This document shows positions 1-8,332 of a stretch of DNA of 25,356 nucleotides, in pieces. The notes beneath the pieces are model-generated. The model searched no databases, had not been told where the DNA came from, and saw only the letters and a list, made by a program, of their open reading frames with translations. The translations under genes and the position numbers were made by a program. The stretch's first letter is position 1. The number at the start of each line of letters is the position of its first letter. The stretch is from JACDAN01 sp035776735 (GTDB lineage: Bacteria; Actinomycetota; Thermoleophilia; Gaiellales; Gaiellaceae): contig DASSSO010000198.1 of assembly GCA_035776735.1 (NCBI GenBank), forward strand, positions 1 to 25,356, written 5' to 3'.

Positions 1-279
1 GGCGAGCGCCAGCGGACGACGATCGCCCGCGCGCTCGTGAACGATCCCGCGATCGTCTGGGCCGACGAGCCGACCGGCGACCTCGACAGCGAGAACGCCG
101 CCGAGATCACCGAGCTGATGCGCCACCTGAACGTCGAGCGCGGGCTGACGTTCCTGATCGTCACGCACGACCTCAGCGTCGGCCGCAAGGCCGACCGGAT
201 CGTCCGCATGCTCGACGGCGGTGTCGTCGAGGACCAGTACCTGGAGGTGCCGCATGTACGCGCGGGTCACGCAGCTTGA
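1..279 (+). CDS. ABC transporter ATP-binding protein, C-terminal part (5' end outside window)
   Basis: This is the last 92 residues of an ATPase subunit that energises an FtsX/MacB-type ABC system in the cytoplasm. The visible part opens inside the signature region (GERQR), followed by Walker B (AIVWADE, then PTGDLD) and the H-loop histidine (IVTHD). That order and the D-loop sequence are typical of the LolD/MacB ATPase family. The reading frame is open to base 1, so Walker A and the Q-loop lie upstream of the window. It ends just past the small ABM-like gene start at 254, so the two overlap by 26 bases. The large permease at 582 is the likely membrane partner. The family call is firm; the transported substrate is unknown. 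Confidence 0.93.
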   Translation, partial: GERQRTTIARALVNDPAIVWADEPTGDLDSENAAEITELMRHLNVERGLTFLIVTHDLSVGRKADRIVRMLDGGVVEDQYLEVPHVRAGHAA

Positions 280-571
280 GATCGACACGACACGGATCGA
301 CATGGACTCCGCGGTTCAGATGTTCCGCGACGAGGTGCTTCCGCAGGTCTCGGAGCAGGAGGGGTACCACGGAACGTTCGTGCTCGCCAACCCCGACGGC
401 AAGGCGCTCCTCCTGACCTTCTGGGACACCGAGGAGCAGGCCGAGGCGCATGCCCCGGCGGGTCAGTACTCCGAGCACCTCGCGCGGTACGCGGCGATCT
501 TCGCGTCGCCGCCGGGCCGCGGCCGATATGAGGTGGCCCTCGCCGACCAGCCGGTCGGGATCGGGACGTGA
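254..571 (+). CDS. small antibiotic-biosynthesis-monooxygenase (ABM)-like protein
   Basis: This 105-residue protein has the pattern of a dimeric alpha/beta-barrel ABM-type domain. A first strand (MYARVTQLEI) leads to a helix (MFRDEVLPQV), then strands around GYHGTFVLAN and KALLLTFWD, then a helix beginning TEEQAEAHA. The start is ATG at 254 because GGAGGT at 243-248 lies five bases upstream; an earlier in-frame ATG at 221 lacks such a site. The gene overlaps the end of the ATPase by 26 bases and stops ten bases before the permease start, so it is embedded between the ATPase and permease of one ABC operon. Whether it oxidises anything, binds haem or is only a scaffold cannot be told. The fold assignment is fairly secure; the function is open. 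Confidence 0.8.
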   Translation: MYARVTQLEIDTTRIDMDSAVQMFRDEVLPQVSEQEGYHGTFVLANPDGKALLLTFWDTEEQAEAHAPAGQYSEHLARYAAIFASPPGRGRYEVALADQPVGIGT

Positions 572-581
572 GGAGGTCGCC

Positions 582-3500
582 ATGCACGAGCTCTTCGGCA
601 TTCCGATGGAATCGCTGGCCGTCGGCGTGCTCGTCGCGCTGGCGGTCGTCCTGGGCGTCGTCGGCGCTCTCGCACTGCGCAACCGCATCTTCCTGAAGCT
701 CGGTTTCCGCAACGTCAGCCGCCGGCGCGCGCGCACGGCGCTGATCGTCCTCGGGCTGATGCTGGGTACCACGATCATCTCGTCCGCCCTCGTCACCGGC
801 GACACGATGAGCTACACGATCCGCACCTCGGCGATCACGTCGCTGGGCCAGACGGACGAGCTGGTCTCGGTCCGTGGCGCCGAGGTTGACGCCGAGGAGG
901 AGGTCGGCGGCACCACGGGCGTCGAGTACTTCTCCGAGGACATCTTCCCCGAGGTCGAGTACGAGCTGCTGCTCCGCCACGAGGACCTGATCGACGGCGT
1001 CGCGCCTGCGATCATCGAGCCGCTCGCCGTCCAGAGCGTCACGACCCGGCAGAGCGAGCCCGACGTCACGCTCTTCGCCAGCAGCCAGGCCCACCTCGGC
1101 GCGTTCGGCCGGATCGAGCGGCACGCCGACGGTGAGCCGCAGTACCTGAACGACCTGCGCCCCGGCGAGGTCTTCCTCAACGCCGAGGGTGCGGAGGAGC
1201 TGGACGCGGCGCCCGGACACGAGCTCAGGCTCTACGCCGAGGGCGACGCCCTGCCCGTCAAGGTCCGCGAGATCGTCGACTACCAGGGCGCCGGCACCGA
1301 CGGAGCCGCCCTACTCATGCCGCTCGACGCGGCACAGCGGCTGCTCGACCGGGTCGGCGAGATCAAGCACGTTCTGATCTCGAACCGCGGCGACGAGGTC
1401 TCCGGCGCCGAGCTGAGCGACGAGGTCGCCGCCGTCGTCGAGCCCGTCGTCGGCCCGCGAGGGCTCGAGGTCGATTCGATCAAGCAGGACGCGCTCGAGG
1501 CGGCCGACGCCGAGGGCAACGCGTTCATGTCGATCTTCACGACTTTCGGCAGCTTCTCGATCTTCGCCGGCGGCCTGCTGATCTTCCTGATCTTCGTCAT
1601 GCTCGCCGCAGAGCGGCGAGGTGAGCTCGGGATCGCCCGGGCCGTCGGGACGCGCCGCGGGCACCTGGTGCAGCTCTACCTCTTCGAGGGGCTGGCCTAC
1701 GACCTCATCGCCGCGGCGGTGGGCGCCTTCCTCGGCGTGGCCGTCGCCTTCGGGATGGTCTTCATCATGGCCTCTGCCCTCGACTTCACCGGCGTCGAGA
1801 TCAGGCATCACGTCGAGGCCGAGAGCCTCGTCGTCGGGTTCGGTTTCGGCGTCCTGCTGACCTTCCTGATCGTCACGCTCTCCGCCTGGCGCGTGAGCCG
1901 GCTGAACATCGTCGCGGCGATCCGGAACACGCCGGAGCCCCTCGTCCGCAAGTCGCGGAAGCGGCGGTGGATCCCGGGATCGCTTGCCGTCCTGTTCGGG
2001 ATCTTCCTCGTCGTCTCCGGGCTCTCGTCCGCCGACGCGTCGGCGCTCATGCTCGGCGTCTCGCTCCTGATCGTCGGCCCCGTGCCGCTCGCGCGGTCGG
2101 CCGGGCTCCCGGAGCGGCTCGTCTACACCGTCTCCGGGCTCCTGCTCGTCGTCCTGTGGCTCCTGCCCTTCGACACCGTCGAGACCCTCGCCGGCAAGGA
2201 GCTGACGTGGGGCTTCAACGTCTGGATCATGGGCGGGATCTTCGTCGTGCTCGGATCGGCGTGGGTGCTGATCTTCAACGCGGACATCCTGCTCGGCGTC
2301 GTCGCGGCGACCTTCGGGCGGATCCGCTCGCTCACCCCGATCCTGAAGATGGCCATGGTCTATCCGCTTCGGAACCGGTTCCGGACCGGCGTGACCCTCG
2401 CGATGTTCACGCTCGTCGTCTTCAACCTCGTCGTGGCGGCGGTCATCTCCGGCTCGTTCGTCAGGGCGATGGACAACCCGGAGAAGTTCGGCGGCGGGTT
2501 CGACATCCGCGCGCAGGCGGCGCCGACGAACCCGATCACGGACATGCAGAAGGCGATCCGGCAGGCACCGAACCTCGAGCCGGCGGACTTCAGCGTCGTC
2601 TCGGAGCAGTCGTTCCTGGCTGCCGAGGCGAAGCAGGTCGGATACGACGACGCGTTCGCCGACTACGGCGTGCGTGGGCTCGACGAGGCGTTCCTGCGCA
2701 ACACGACGTACGAGTTCGCCGCCATGGCGCGCGGCTACGAGCGGGCCGACGACGTCTGGCGGGCCATGGCCGACAGGCCCGGCCTCGCGGTCGTCGACGC
2801 GATCGTCGCGCCGCGGCGCGACAACTGGAACGCGGGCGCGGTCCTGCCCGACTTCAAGCTCCACGGCTTCGTGCTGGAGGACGGCGTCTTCGACCCGCTC
2901 ACGATCGCGACACGGGACCCGCAGACCGGCCGGGCCCTGCAGGTGACGGTGATCGGCATCCTCGCCGAGACCGTCCCGTTCGCGATGCAGGGGATCTCGA
3001 CCTCGCAGGCGACCCTCCAGGAGGCGTACGGCGACCGGGTTCGCCCGACCGCGTATTACTACGCGGTCGCGGACGGCGTCGACCCGCGGGCGACGGCCCC
3101 GATGCTCGAGTCGGCATTCGTCGCCAACGGTCTCGAGGCGGACGCGCTCGAGGAGGTCCTCGAGGACTCGATCGCCGTGCAGTGGACGTTCAACCGGCTG
3201 ATCCAGGGGTTCATGGGCCTCGGCCTGATCGTCGGCATCGCCGCCCTGGGCGTGATCAGCGCCCGGGCAGTCGTCGAGCGCCGCCAGCAGATCGGGATCC
3301 TGCGGGCCCTCGGCTTCCGCCGTCGGATGATCCAGCTGAGCTTCCTGATCGAGTCGTCGTTCATCGCGCTGACGGCGATCTTCGTGGGGACGTTCCTGGC
3401 GCTGATCGTCTCGGTGAACATCATCGGCGACTCGTCGAGCCAGTCGAGCTGGTCGGACATCGAGGTCTTCGTCCCGTGGGTGAACATGGCGATCATCTTC

Positions 3501-3593
3501 GGCACGGTCTACGCGGCCGCGCTGCTCGCGACGCTCGCGCCCGCGGTCCGCGCGTCGAGGGTCTACCCGGCCGAGGCGCTCCGGTATGAGTAG
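582..3593 (+). CDS. large FtsX/MacB-type ABC transporter permease
   Basis: This 1003-residue membrane protein has two permease halves. A first helix spans about residues 11-33 and a second about 52-72 (TALIVLGLMLGTTIISSAL). A MacB-like extracytoplasmic domain follows to about 315. The first FtsX core, with helices near 322-342, 370-398 and 418-436, contains the hallmark cytoplasmic loop ERRGELGIARAVGTRRG. Several helices (about 465-570) join the halves. The second half repeats the plan and ends in a C-terminal FtsX core with ERRQQIGILRALGFRRR and the typical ending ASRVYPAEALRYE. The start is ATG at 582, after AGGAGG at 571-576. It probably pairs with the ATPase at base 1 to move lipids, lipoproteins or hydrophobic compounds, or to signal mechanically; the substrate is not visible. 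The extra N-terminal helix is unusual. Confidence 0.93.
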   Translation: MHELFGIPMESLAVGVLVALAVVLGVVGALALRNRIFLKLGFRNVSRRRARTALIVLGLMLGTTIISSALVTGDTMSYTIRTSAITSLGQTDELVSVRGAEVDAEEEVGGTTGVEYFSEDIFPEVEYELLLRHEDLIDGVAPAIIEPLAVQSVTTRQSEPDVTLFASSQAHLGAFGRIERHADGEPQYLNDLRPGEVFLNAEGAEELDAAPGHELRLYAEGDALPVKVREIVDYQGAGTDGAALLMPLDAAQRLLDRVGEIKHVLISNRGDEVSGAELSDEVAAVVEPVVGPRGLEVDSIKQDALEAADAEGNAFMSIFTTFGSFSIFAGGLLIFLIFVMLAAERRGELGIARAVGTRRGHLVQLYLFEGLAYDLIAAAVGAFLGVAVAFGMVFIMASALDFTGVEIRHHVEAESLVVGFGFGVLLTFLIVTLSAWRVSRLNIVAAIRNTPEPLVRKSRKRRWIPGSLAVLFGIFLVVSGLSSADASALMLGVSLLIVGPVPLARSAGLPERLVYTVSGLLLVVLWLLPFDTVETLAGKELTWGFNVWIMGGIFVVLGSAWVLIFNADILLGVVAATFGRIRSLTPILKMAMVYPLRNRFRTGVTLAMFTLVVFNLVVAAVISGSFVRAMDNPEKFGGGFDIRAQAAPTNPITDMQKAIRQAPNLEPADFSVVSEQSFLAAEAKQVGYDDAFADYGVRGLDEAFLRNTTYEFAAMARGYERADDVWRAMADRPGLAVVDAIVAPRRDNWNAGAVLPDFKLHGFVLEDGVFDPLTIATRDPQTGRALQVTVIGILAETVPFAMQGISTSQATLQEAYGDRVRPTAYYYAVADGVDPRATAPMLESAFVANGLEADALEEVLEDSIAVQWTFNRLIQGFMGLGLIVGIAALGVISARAVVERRQQIGILRALGFRRRMIQLSFLIESSFIALTAIFVGTFLALIVSVNIIGDSSSQSSWSDIEVFVPWVNMAIIFGTVYAAALLATLAPAVRASRVYPAEALRYE

Positions 3594-4368
3594 CGCCAAG
3601 GTCGTCGCGGCCGTCGACAACAGCCTGGCGGGCAATCCGGTCCTCGTGACGGCGCGCGCGCTCGCGCGGATGCTCGGCGCGCGCGTCGAGGGCCTCCACG
3701 TCGTCGCCGACGGCGACGGGGCGCCGCACCGCGCCGCCGCCGCCGTCGGCGTCCCGCTCCGGGTCGTGGCCGGGCCGGTCGTCGAGCGCCTCGCCGAGGC
3801 CGACCGGGCCGAGGACACGGCAGCACTGGTCATCGGCGCCCGCTCGTCGCCGGCGAGCCCGCGCACGCTCGGCTCGACTGCCCTCGCGGTCGTGACCTCG
3901 TCGACGAAGCCGGTCGTCGTCGTCCCGCCCGTCGGACGCATTGCGCCTCGGATCGATCGGGTGCTCGTGCCGCTGGAGGGCACCGTGTCCACGTCGCTCG
4001 CGCCGCACTCCGTCGTCGAGCTGGCGCGGGACGCGAGCATCGAGGTCGTCGCGCTGCACGTCGGCGAGCACCGCCTGGAGCGGGAGGAGGAGTTCCTCCG
4101 CCGCTACTGCCCCTCGGGCATCGGGTTCGTGCGGCTCGAGTCGCGGGCCGGGCCGCGCGAGGAGCTCGTGCCGCTCGTCGCCGAGGAGCTGGGCTGCGAC
4201 CTGATCGCGCTCGGCTGGGCGCAGGAGCTGGCCCCCGGGCGGGCGCGGGTCGTGCGCGCGACGCTCGAGCGCTCTCCGCTCCCTATCATGCTCATTCCGG
4301 TCCGCCTCGAAGCCGGCGGGGAGAAGCCCGAGCCGGTGGCCGCGTCAGTACCAAGAGGAGGCACGTGA
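3586..4368 (+). CDS. universal stress protein, two-domain type
   Basis: This 260-residue cytoplasmic protein is built from two Usp-like alpha/beta halves. The first half begins KVVAAVDNSLAGNPVL and contains VPLRVVAGPVV and ALVIGAR. The second half begins VLVPLEGT and ends with CDLIALGWAQ and a hydrophobic strand (IMLIPV). The classical ATP-binding G-2x-G-9x-G(S/T) pattern is not evident, so nucleotide binding is uncertain. ATG at 3586 overlaps the permease stop by eight bases (ATGAGTAG), implying translational coupling. It overlaps the next gene, xfp, by four bases (GTGA). A clear paralogue sits at 19007-19807, sharing VLVPLEGT, RYCPSG and DLIALGWAQ. Usp proteins are commonly induced by starvation and low oxygen; placement in front of phosphoketolase suggests induction with it. 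Confidence 0.88.
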   Translation: MSSAKVVAAVDNSLAGNPVLVTARALARMLGARVEGLHVVADGDGAPHRAAAAVGVPLRVVAGPVVERLAEADRAEDTAALVIGARSSPASPRTLGSTALAVVTSSTKPVVVVPPVGRIAPRIDRVLVPLEGTVSTSLAPHSVVELARDASIEVVALHVGEHRLEREEEFLRRYCPSGIGFVRLESRAGPREELVPLVAEELGCDLIALGWAQELAPGRARVVRATLERSPLPIMLIPVRLEAGGEKPEPVAASVPRGGT

Positions 4369-6743
4369 CTGCGACGAGCGAGACGATGACGGCGCAACCG
4401 CTCGCGACCGAGGAGCTCCGGCTCCTCGACTCGTACTGGCGGGCGGCGAACTACCTCTCCGTCGCCCAGGTCTACCTGCTCGACAACCCGCTCCTCCGCG
4501 AGCCGCTGGAGCCCGAGCACGTCAAGCCTCGTCTCCTCGGCCACTTCGGCACGACCCCCGGCCTCAACCTCATCTACGTCCACCTGAACCGTGCGATCCG
4601 GAAGCGCGACCTGGACGCGATCTACGTGACCGGGCCCGGCCACGGCGGCCCGGCGCTCGTCGCGAACGCGTACCTCGAGGGGACGTACACGGAGCGCTAC
4701 CCCGACGTCTCGCAGGACGAGGCCGGCCTTCGGAAGCTCTTTCGGCAGTTCTCCTTCCCTGGCGGGATCCCGAGCCACGTCGCGCCCGAGGTCCCGGGCT
4801 CGATCCACGAGGGCGGCGAGCTCGGCTACGCGCTCGTCCACGCCTTCGGTGCCGCGTTCGACAACCCGGAGCTCGTCGTCGCCTGTGTGGTCGGCGACGG
4901 GGAGGCCGAGACGGGGCCGCTGGCGGCGAGCTGGCACTCGAACAAGTTCCTGAACGCCCGGACCGACGGCGCCGTCCTGCCGATCCTGCACCTGAACGGC
5001 TTCAAGATCGCGAACCCCACGGTGCTCGCCCGGATCCCCGAGGAGGAGCTCGTCGCGCTCTTCCGCGGCTACGGGTGGGAGCCGCTGCTCGTCGAGGGCG
5101 ACGAGCCCGAGGCGGTGCACCAGGCGTTCGCCGCCGCCCTCGACCGGTCGCTCGACCGCATCGCCGAGATCCAGCGCGCCGCGCGCGACGGGGGAGAGAC
5201 GCGGCGTCCCTCCTGGCCGATGATCGTCCTGCGCACGCCGAAGGGCTGGACGGGGCCGGCCGAAGTGGACGGCCTGCGGACCGAGGGCAGCTGGCGCTCG
5301 CACCAGGTGCCGATGACCGACGTCCGCGACAACCCCGCCCACCTCGCCCTGCTCGAGGAGTGGCTGCGCGGCTACCGCCCCGAGGAGCTCTTCGACGGCG
5401 AGGGTCGGCTGCGCCCGGACCTCGCGGAGCTCCCGCCGGCGGGCACGCGGCGGATGAGCGCCAACCCGCACGCGAACGGCGGCGAGCTCCTGCGCGACCT
5501 CGCGCTTCCCGACTTCCGCGACTACGCCGTCGACGTCGACGGGCCGGGGACGGCGACCAGCGAGGCGACGCGCGTGCTCGGCGGCTTCCTGCGCGACGTC
5601 GTAACCCGGAACCCCGAGAACTTCCGGATCTTCGGCCCGGACGAGACCGCCTCGAACCGCCTCGGCGACGTCTTCAGCGTCACGGACCGGGTGTGGAACG
5701 CCGAGATCGAGCCCGGCGACGACGGGCTGGCGCCGGAGGGCCGCGTGCTGGAGGTGCTGTCCGAGCACCTCTGCCAGGGGTGGCTCGAGGGCTACCTCCT
5801 GACGGGCCGGCACGGCCTCTTCAACTGCTACGAGGCGTTCATCCACATCGTCGACTCGATGTTCAACCAGCACGCGAAGTGGCTGAAGGTGACCGACGAC
5901 ATCCCTTGGCGCAGGCCGATCGCGTCCCTCAACTACCTGCTCAGCTCACACGTCTGGCGCCAGGACCACAACGGCTTCTCGCACCAGGATCCCGGCTTCA
6001 TCGACCACGTCGTGAACAAGAAGGCGGAGGTGATCCGCGTCTACCTGCCGCCGGACGCGAACACGCTCCTCTCGGTCGCCGACCACTGCCTCCGCAGCCG
6101 CAGCTACGTGAACGTGATCGTCGCCGGCAAGCAGCCGGCGCTGAACTACCTCTCGATGGAGGACGCGATCGTCCACTGCACGCGCGGGCTCGGGATCTGG
6201 GAGTGGGCCTCGAACGACGAGGGCGGCGAGCCGGACGTCGTGCTCGCGGCCGCCGGCGACATCCCGACGCTCGAGACGCTGGCCGCTGCGGCGCTCCTGC
6301 GCGAGCGGCTGCCCGACGTGAAGGTGCGCGTCGTGAACGTCGTCGACCTGATGCGGCTCCAGCCGGACACCGAGCACCCGCACGGGCTCTCGGACGCCGA
6401 CTTCGACTCGATCTTCACCACGGACAAGCCGATCGTCTTCGCCTACCACGGCTACCCCTGGCTGATCCACCGGCTCGCCTACCGCCGGACGAACCACCGG
6501 AACCTCCACGTACGCGGCTACAAGGAGGAGGGCACGACCACGACGCCCTTCGACAGGGTCATGCTCAACGACCTCGACCGCTTCCATCTCGCGGTCGACG
6601 TCCTCGACCGGGTGCCGGGGCTCGCTGCCCGCGCCGCCGGGCTGAGGGAGGAGCTCGTCGAGCGGCGCCTGAAGGCCCGCGCGTACACGCGGGAGCAGGG
6701 CGAGGACGACCCCGAGATCAGCGGCTGGACCTGGCCGTACTGA
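4365..6743 (+). CDS. xfp: phosphoketolase (xylulose-5-phosphate/fructose-6-phosphate)
   Basis: This is a full-length 792-residue thiamine-diphosphate enzyme. It cleaves xylulose-5-phosphate (and often fructose-6-phosphate) with inorganic phosphate to acetyl phosphate and an aldose phosphate in the cytoplasm. Family signatures are all present: HFGTTPGLN near residue 60, GPGHGGPA near 90, GSIHEGGELGYAL near 145-157, and the ThDP motif GDGEAETGPLAASWHSNKF at 177-195. GTG at 4365 is the start, preceded by AGAGGAGG at 4354-4361, and it overlaps the upstream TGA as GTGA. Acetate kinase follows in an overlapping frame, so acetyl phosphate made here can go directly to ATP and acetate. Identification is essentially certain; whether F6P is also a substrate is not decidable from sequence. 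Confidence 0.97.
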   Translation: MTATSETMTAQPLATEELRLLDSYWRAANYLSVAQVYLLDNPLLREPLEPEHVKPRLLGHFGTTPGLNLIYVHLNRAIRKRDLDAIYVTGPGHGGPALVANAYLEGTYTERYPDVSQDEAGLRKLFRQFSFPGGIPSHVAPEVPGSIHEGGELGYALVHAFGAAFDNPELVVACVVGDGEAETGPLAASWHSNKFLNARTDGAVLPILHLNGFKIANPTVLARIPEEELVALFRGYGWEPLLVEGDEPEAVHQAFAAALDRSLDRIAEIQRAARDGGETRRPSWPMIVLRTPKGWTGPAEVDGLRTEGSWRSHQVPMTDVRDNPAHLALLEEWLRGYRPEELFDGEGRLRPDLAELPPAGTRRMSANPHANGGELLRDLALPDFRDYAVDVDGPGTATSEATRVLGGFLRDVVTRNPENFRIFGPDETASNRLGDVFSVTDRVWNAEIEPGDDGLAPEGRVLEVLSEHLCQGWLEGYLLTGRHGLFNCYEAFIHIVDSMFNQHAKWLKVTDDIPWRRPIASLNYLLSSHVWRQDHNGFSHQDPGFIDHVVNKKAEVIRVYLPPDANTLLSVADHCLRSRSYVNVIVAGKQPALNYLSMEDAIVHCTRGLGIWEWASNDEGGEPDVVLAAAGDIPTLETLAAAALLRERLPDVKVRVVNVVDLMRLQPDTEHPHGLSDADFDSIFTTDKPIVFAYHGYPWLIHRLAYRRTNHRNLHVRGYKEEGTTTTPFDRVMLNDLDRFHLAVDVLDRVPGLAARAAGLREELVERRLKARAYTREQGEDDPEISGWTWPY

Positions 6744-7633
6744 CGGTCAACGCGGGCTCGACGAGCCTGAAGCGGCACCTCGTCGACAGCGGCGAGGCCC
6801 GGGCCGTCGACGGGTACGCGGCGGCGGACGCGGTCGGCCACCGCGTCGTGCACGGCGGAGCGCGCTTCGTCGAGCCGACGCTGATCGACGACGACGTCGT
6901 CGCCGCGATCGAGGAGCTCCGGCCGCTCGCGCCGCTGCACAACGAGCCCGCGCTCCGCGCGATCCGCGAGGCCCAGGCCGCGCTGCCGGACATCCCCCAC
7001 GTGGCCGTGTTCGACACCGCCTTCATGTCCACGATCCCCGAGGAGGCCGCGACGTACGCGATCCCCCGGCGCTGGCGGTCGGAGTGGGGCGTCCGCCGCT
7101 ACGGGTTCCACGGAATCGCCGTCCAATCCGTCGTCGAGCGGCTCGATGCCGCCCGCATCGTCGTCTGCCACCTGGGCGGCGGGTGCTCGGTGACGGCCGT
7201 GCGCGACGGACGCGCGCTCGACACCTCGATGGGCTTCAGCCCGCTGGAGGGCGTCCCGATGGCGACCCGCTCCGGCTCGATCGACCCGGGGGCGCTCGTC
7301 TACCTCCTTCGCGAGCGCGGCCTCACGGTGGAAGAGCTCGACCATGGACTCGAGCACGAATCCGGCCTCGCCGCGCTCGGCGGCCTCGACGACCCGCTGG
7401 GCTTCGCCGTCTACACGTACAGGATCGCCGGCGTCGCCGCCCACATGGCGATGGCGCTCGGCGGCCTCGACGTGCTCGCCTTCTCGGGCGGCGTGGGGGA
7501 GAACCGCCCCGACGTCCGCGACGCGATCGCCTCGAGGCTGCGCTTCGTCGGCGACTTCCGCGTCGAGGTCGTCGGCTCCCGCGAGGAGCTCGTGATCGCC
7601 GAGTCGGTGCGCGAAACGCTGGCCCGGCGCTAG
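6731..7633 (+). CDS. ackA: acetate kinase, compact form, probable CTG start
   Basis: The enzyme transfers phosphate from acetyl phosphate to ADP, giving acetate and ATP. Motifs in order are VNAGSTSLK, GHRVVHGG, VFDTAF, RRYGFHG, CHLGGGCSV, ATRSGSIDPG, FSGGVGEN and EELVIAES, so all catalytic blocks of the ASKHA acetate kinase family are visible. At about 300 residues it is roughly 100 shorter than the usual 400; the loss falls mainly after the first strand and in surface insertions. No ATG, GTG or TTG lies in frame ahead of the first nucleotide-binding motif. CTG at 6731 puts the asparagine at residue 7 exactly as in the Methanosarcina enzyme (LAVLTVNAGS against MKVLVINAGS). CTG at 6740, which forms CTGA with the xfp stop, is the alternative. 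The stop shares CTAG with the convergent gene. Function is secure; the start is uncertain. Confidence 0.9.
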   Translation: MAVLTVNAGSTSLKRHLVDSGEARAVDGYAAADAVGHRVVHGGARFVEPTLIDDDVVAAIEELRPLAPLHNEPALRAIREAQAALPDIPHVAVFDTAFMSTIPEEAATYAIPRRWRSEWGVRRYGFHGIAVQSVVERLDAARIVVCHLGGGCSVTAVRDGRALDTSMGFSPLEGVPMATRSGSIDPGALVYLLRERGLTVEELDHGLEHESGLAALGGLDDPLGFAVYTYRIAGVAAHMAMALGGLDVLAFSGGVGENRPDVRDAIASRLRFVGDFRVEVVGSREELVIAESVRETLARR

Positions 7634-8226
7634 CCGCCCCAGGAGTACGCCTGGTCGGCGTACCGGATCCGTCCGTCGATCAAGGGGCGCCACGCACTCG
7701 CGGCTTCCCAGATGGTCTCGTCGGCGGCGAGATGCTCGACGAACTCCGAGGCGACCCCCTCGAAGAGGAAGATCACCTCGTCGTCGGTGACGTAGACCTC
7801 GTGGCCCTCGAGACCGAGTGCGCGCGGGTCGAACGGCGGCCCCTTGTCGAGCAGCGCCTCCGCCTCGGCCTTCGCGCCCGGACGGAGAGGGACGACGAGC
7901 GCGGCCCGCTCCACTCGCGCCGGCCTCGCGGAGAGGCCCGCCAGGCGCTCGGCGACCTCGCCGATGATCCCCGGCTGCGCGACGCTCGCGATCTTGATCT
8001 CGTCGTCATCGGTGAGCTCGAGGATCAGGGTGGGCCTGCCCTGGAGCCGATCGCCGCTCGAACGGGCGAGCCGGTAGCGCTCGACGTCGGCGTAGCGGAC
8101 GCTCCGCTTCAGGGCGCCGGCGCCGTTCCGGCCCTCGAGCCGGAGCGCGTCGGTGCCCAGCTCGAGGCGGCCGGAATGGCGGTCCCCGTCCGGCTCCTGC
8201 CACGTGACGGCGTAGGTGATCGGCAT
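7630..8226 (-). CDS. unrecognised two-domain protein (PH-like N-terminus, repeated C-terminal domain)
   Basis: This 198-residue soluble protein is not one I recognise. Residues 1-100 are strand-rich (TYAVTWQ, RLELGTDALRLEG, TLILELTDDDEIKIA) ending in a helix, a pattern resembling a bacterial PH-like domain; that is inference. Residues 107-196 form a second domain: VVPLRPGA, a short helix, GPPFDPRALGLEGHEVYV, EVIFLFEG and AWRPLIDG...AYSW. This second domain is clearly homologous to the whole 99-residue product at 15886-16185. The ATG at 8226 has no Shine-Dalgarno sequence, but GATCAT at 8233-8238 lies six bases upstream, fitting a leaderless transcript. It is divergent from the FtsX permease at 8333, and its stop shares CTAG with ackA. 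Confidence 0.75.
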   Translation of the reverse strand: MPITYAVTWQEPDGDRHSGRLELGTDALRLEGRNGAGALKRSVRYADVERYRLARSSGDRLQGRPTLILELTDDDEIKIASVAQPGIIGEVAERLAGLSARPARVERAALVVPLRPGAKAEAEALLDKGPPFDPRALGLEGHEVYVTDDEVIFLFEGVASEFVEHLAADETIWEAASAWRPLIDGRIRYADQAYSWGG

Positions 8227-8232
8227 GCCACG

Positions 8233-8238
8233 ATGATC
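8233..8238 (-). promoter_or_regulatory. weak candidate -10 hexamer for a leaderless transcript
   Basis: On the minus strand GATCAT stands six bases before the ATG at 8226, and no Shine-Dalgarno sequence is visible. It matches the position of better hexamers before other genes in this window, but its own fit to a -10 consensus is poor. Confidence 0.35.
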
Positions 8239-8260
8239 GACCGACGCGGAGGCGGGTGCG

Positions 8261-8300
8261 TCCGTACTTTTCCGCGCACCCCATCGGGTGTCTGCCGATG
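8261..8300 (+). repeat. copy 1 of a promoter-region element with inverted repeat CATCGG/CCGATG
   Basis: Bases 8261-8287 (opening TCCGTACTTT and closing CACCCCATCGG) match 10114-10140 at 26 of 27 positions. In both copies CATCGG is followed 7-8 bases later by its inverse, CCGATG (here 8282-8287 and 8295-8300). The element lies in the divergent gap between the 198-aa gene and the FtsX permease, about 33-72 bases before the permease start. A regulator-binding site or extended promoter is the simplest reading. Confidence 0.6.
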
Positions 8301-8332
8301 ACTTGCGCGGCGGCCGGCGGGACAGTGACTGC

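Noticed and set aside
1311..4040. A 909-codon minus-strand open frame opposite the large permease
   Set aside because: Its product is Arg/Asp-rich without recognisable motifs, while the plus strand encodes a clear permease and Usp.
5075..6730. An open frame running into ackA from inside xfp, suggesting a longer acetate kinase
   Set aside because: The upstream part is the out-of-frame reading of xfp, low in complexity and without acetate kinase homology.
6690..6745. A programmed -1 frameshift making an Xfp-AckA fusion
   Set aside because: No slippery heptamer or strong downstream structure is visible at the junction; a CTG start is simpler, though not proven.
8288..8332. An upstream ATG extending the FtsX permease by 15 residues
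   Set aside because: It falls in the repeated promoter element, and the extension is not seen in this permease family.
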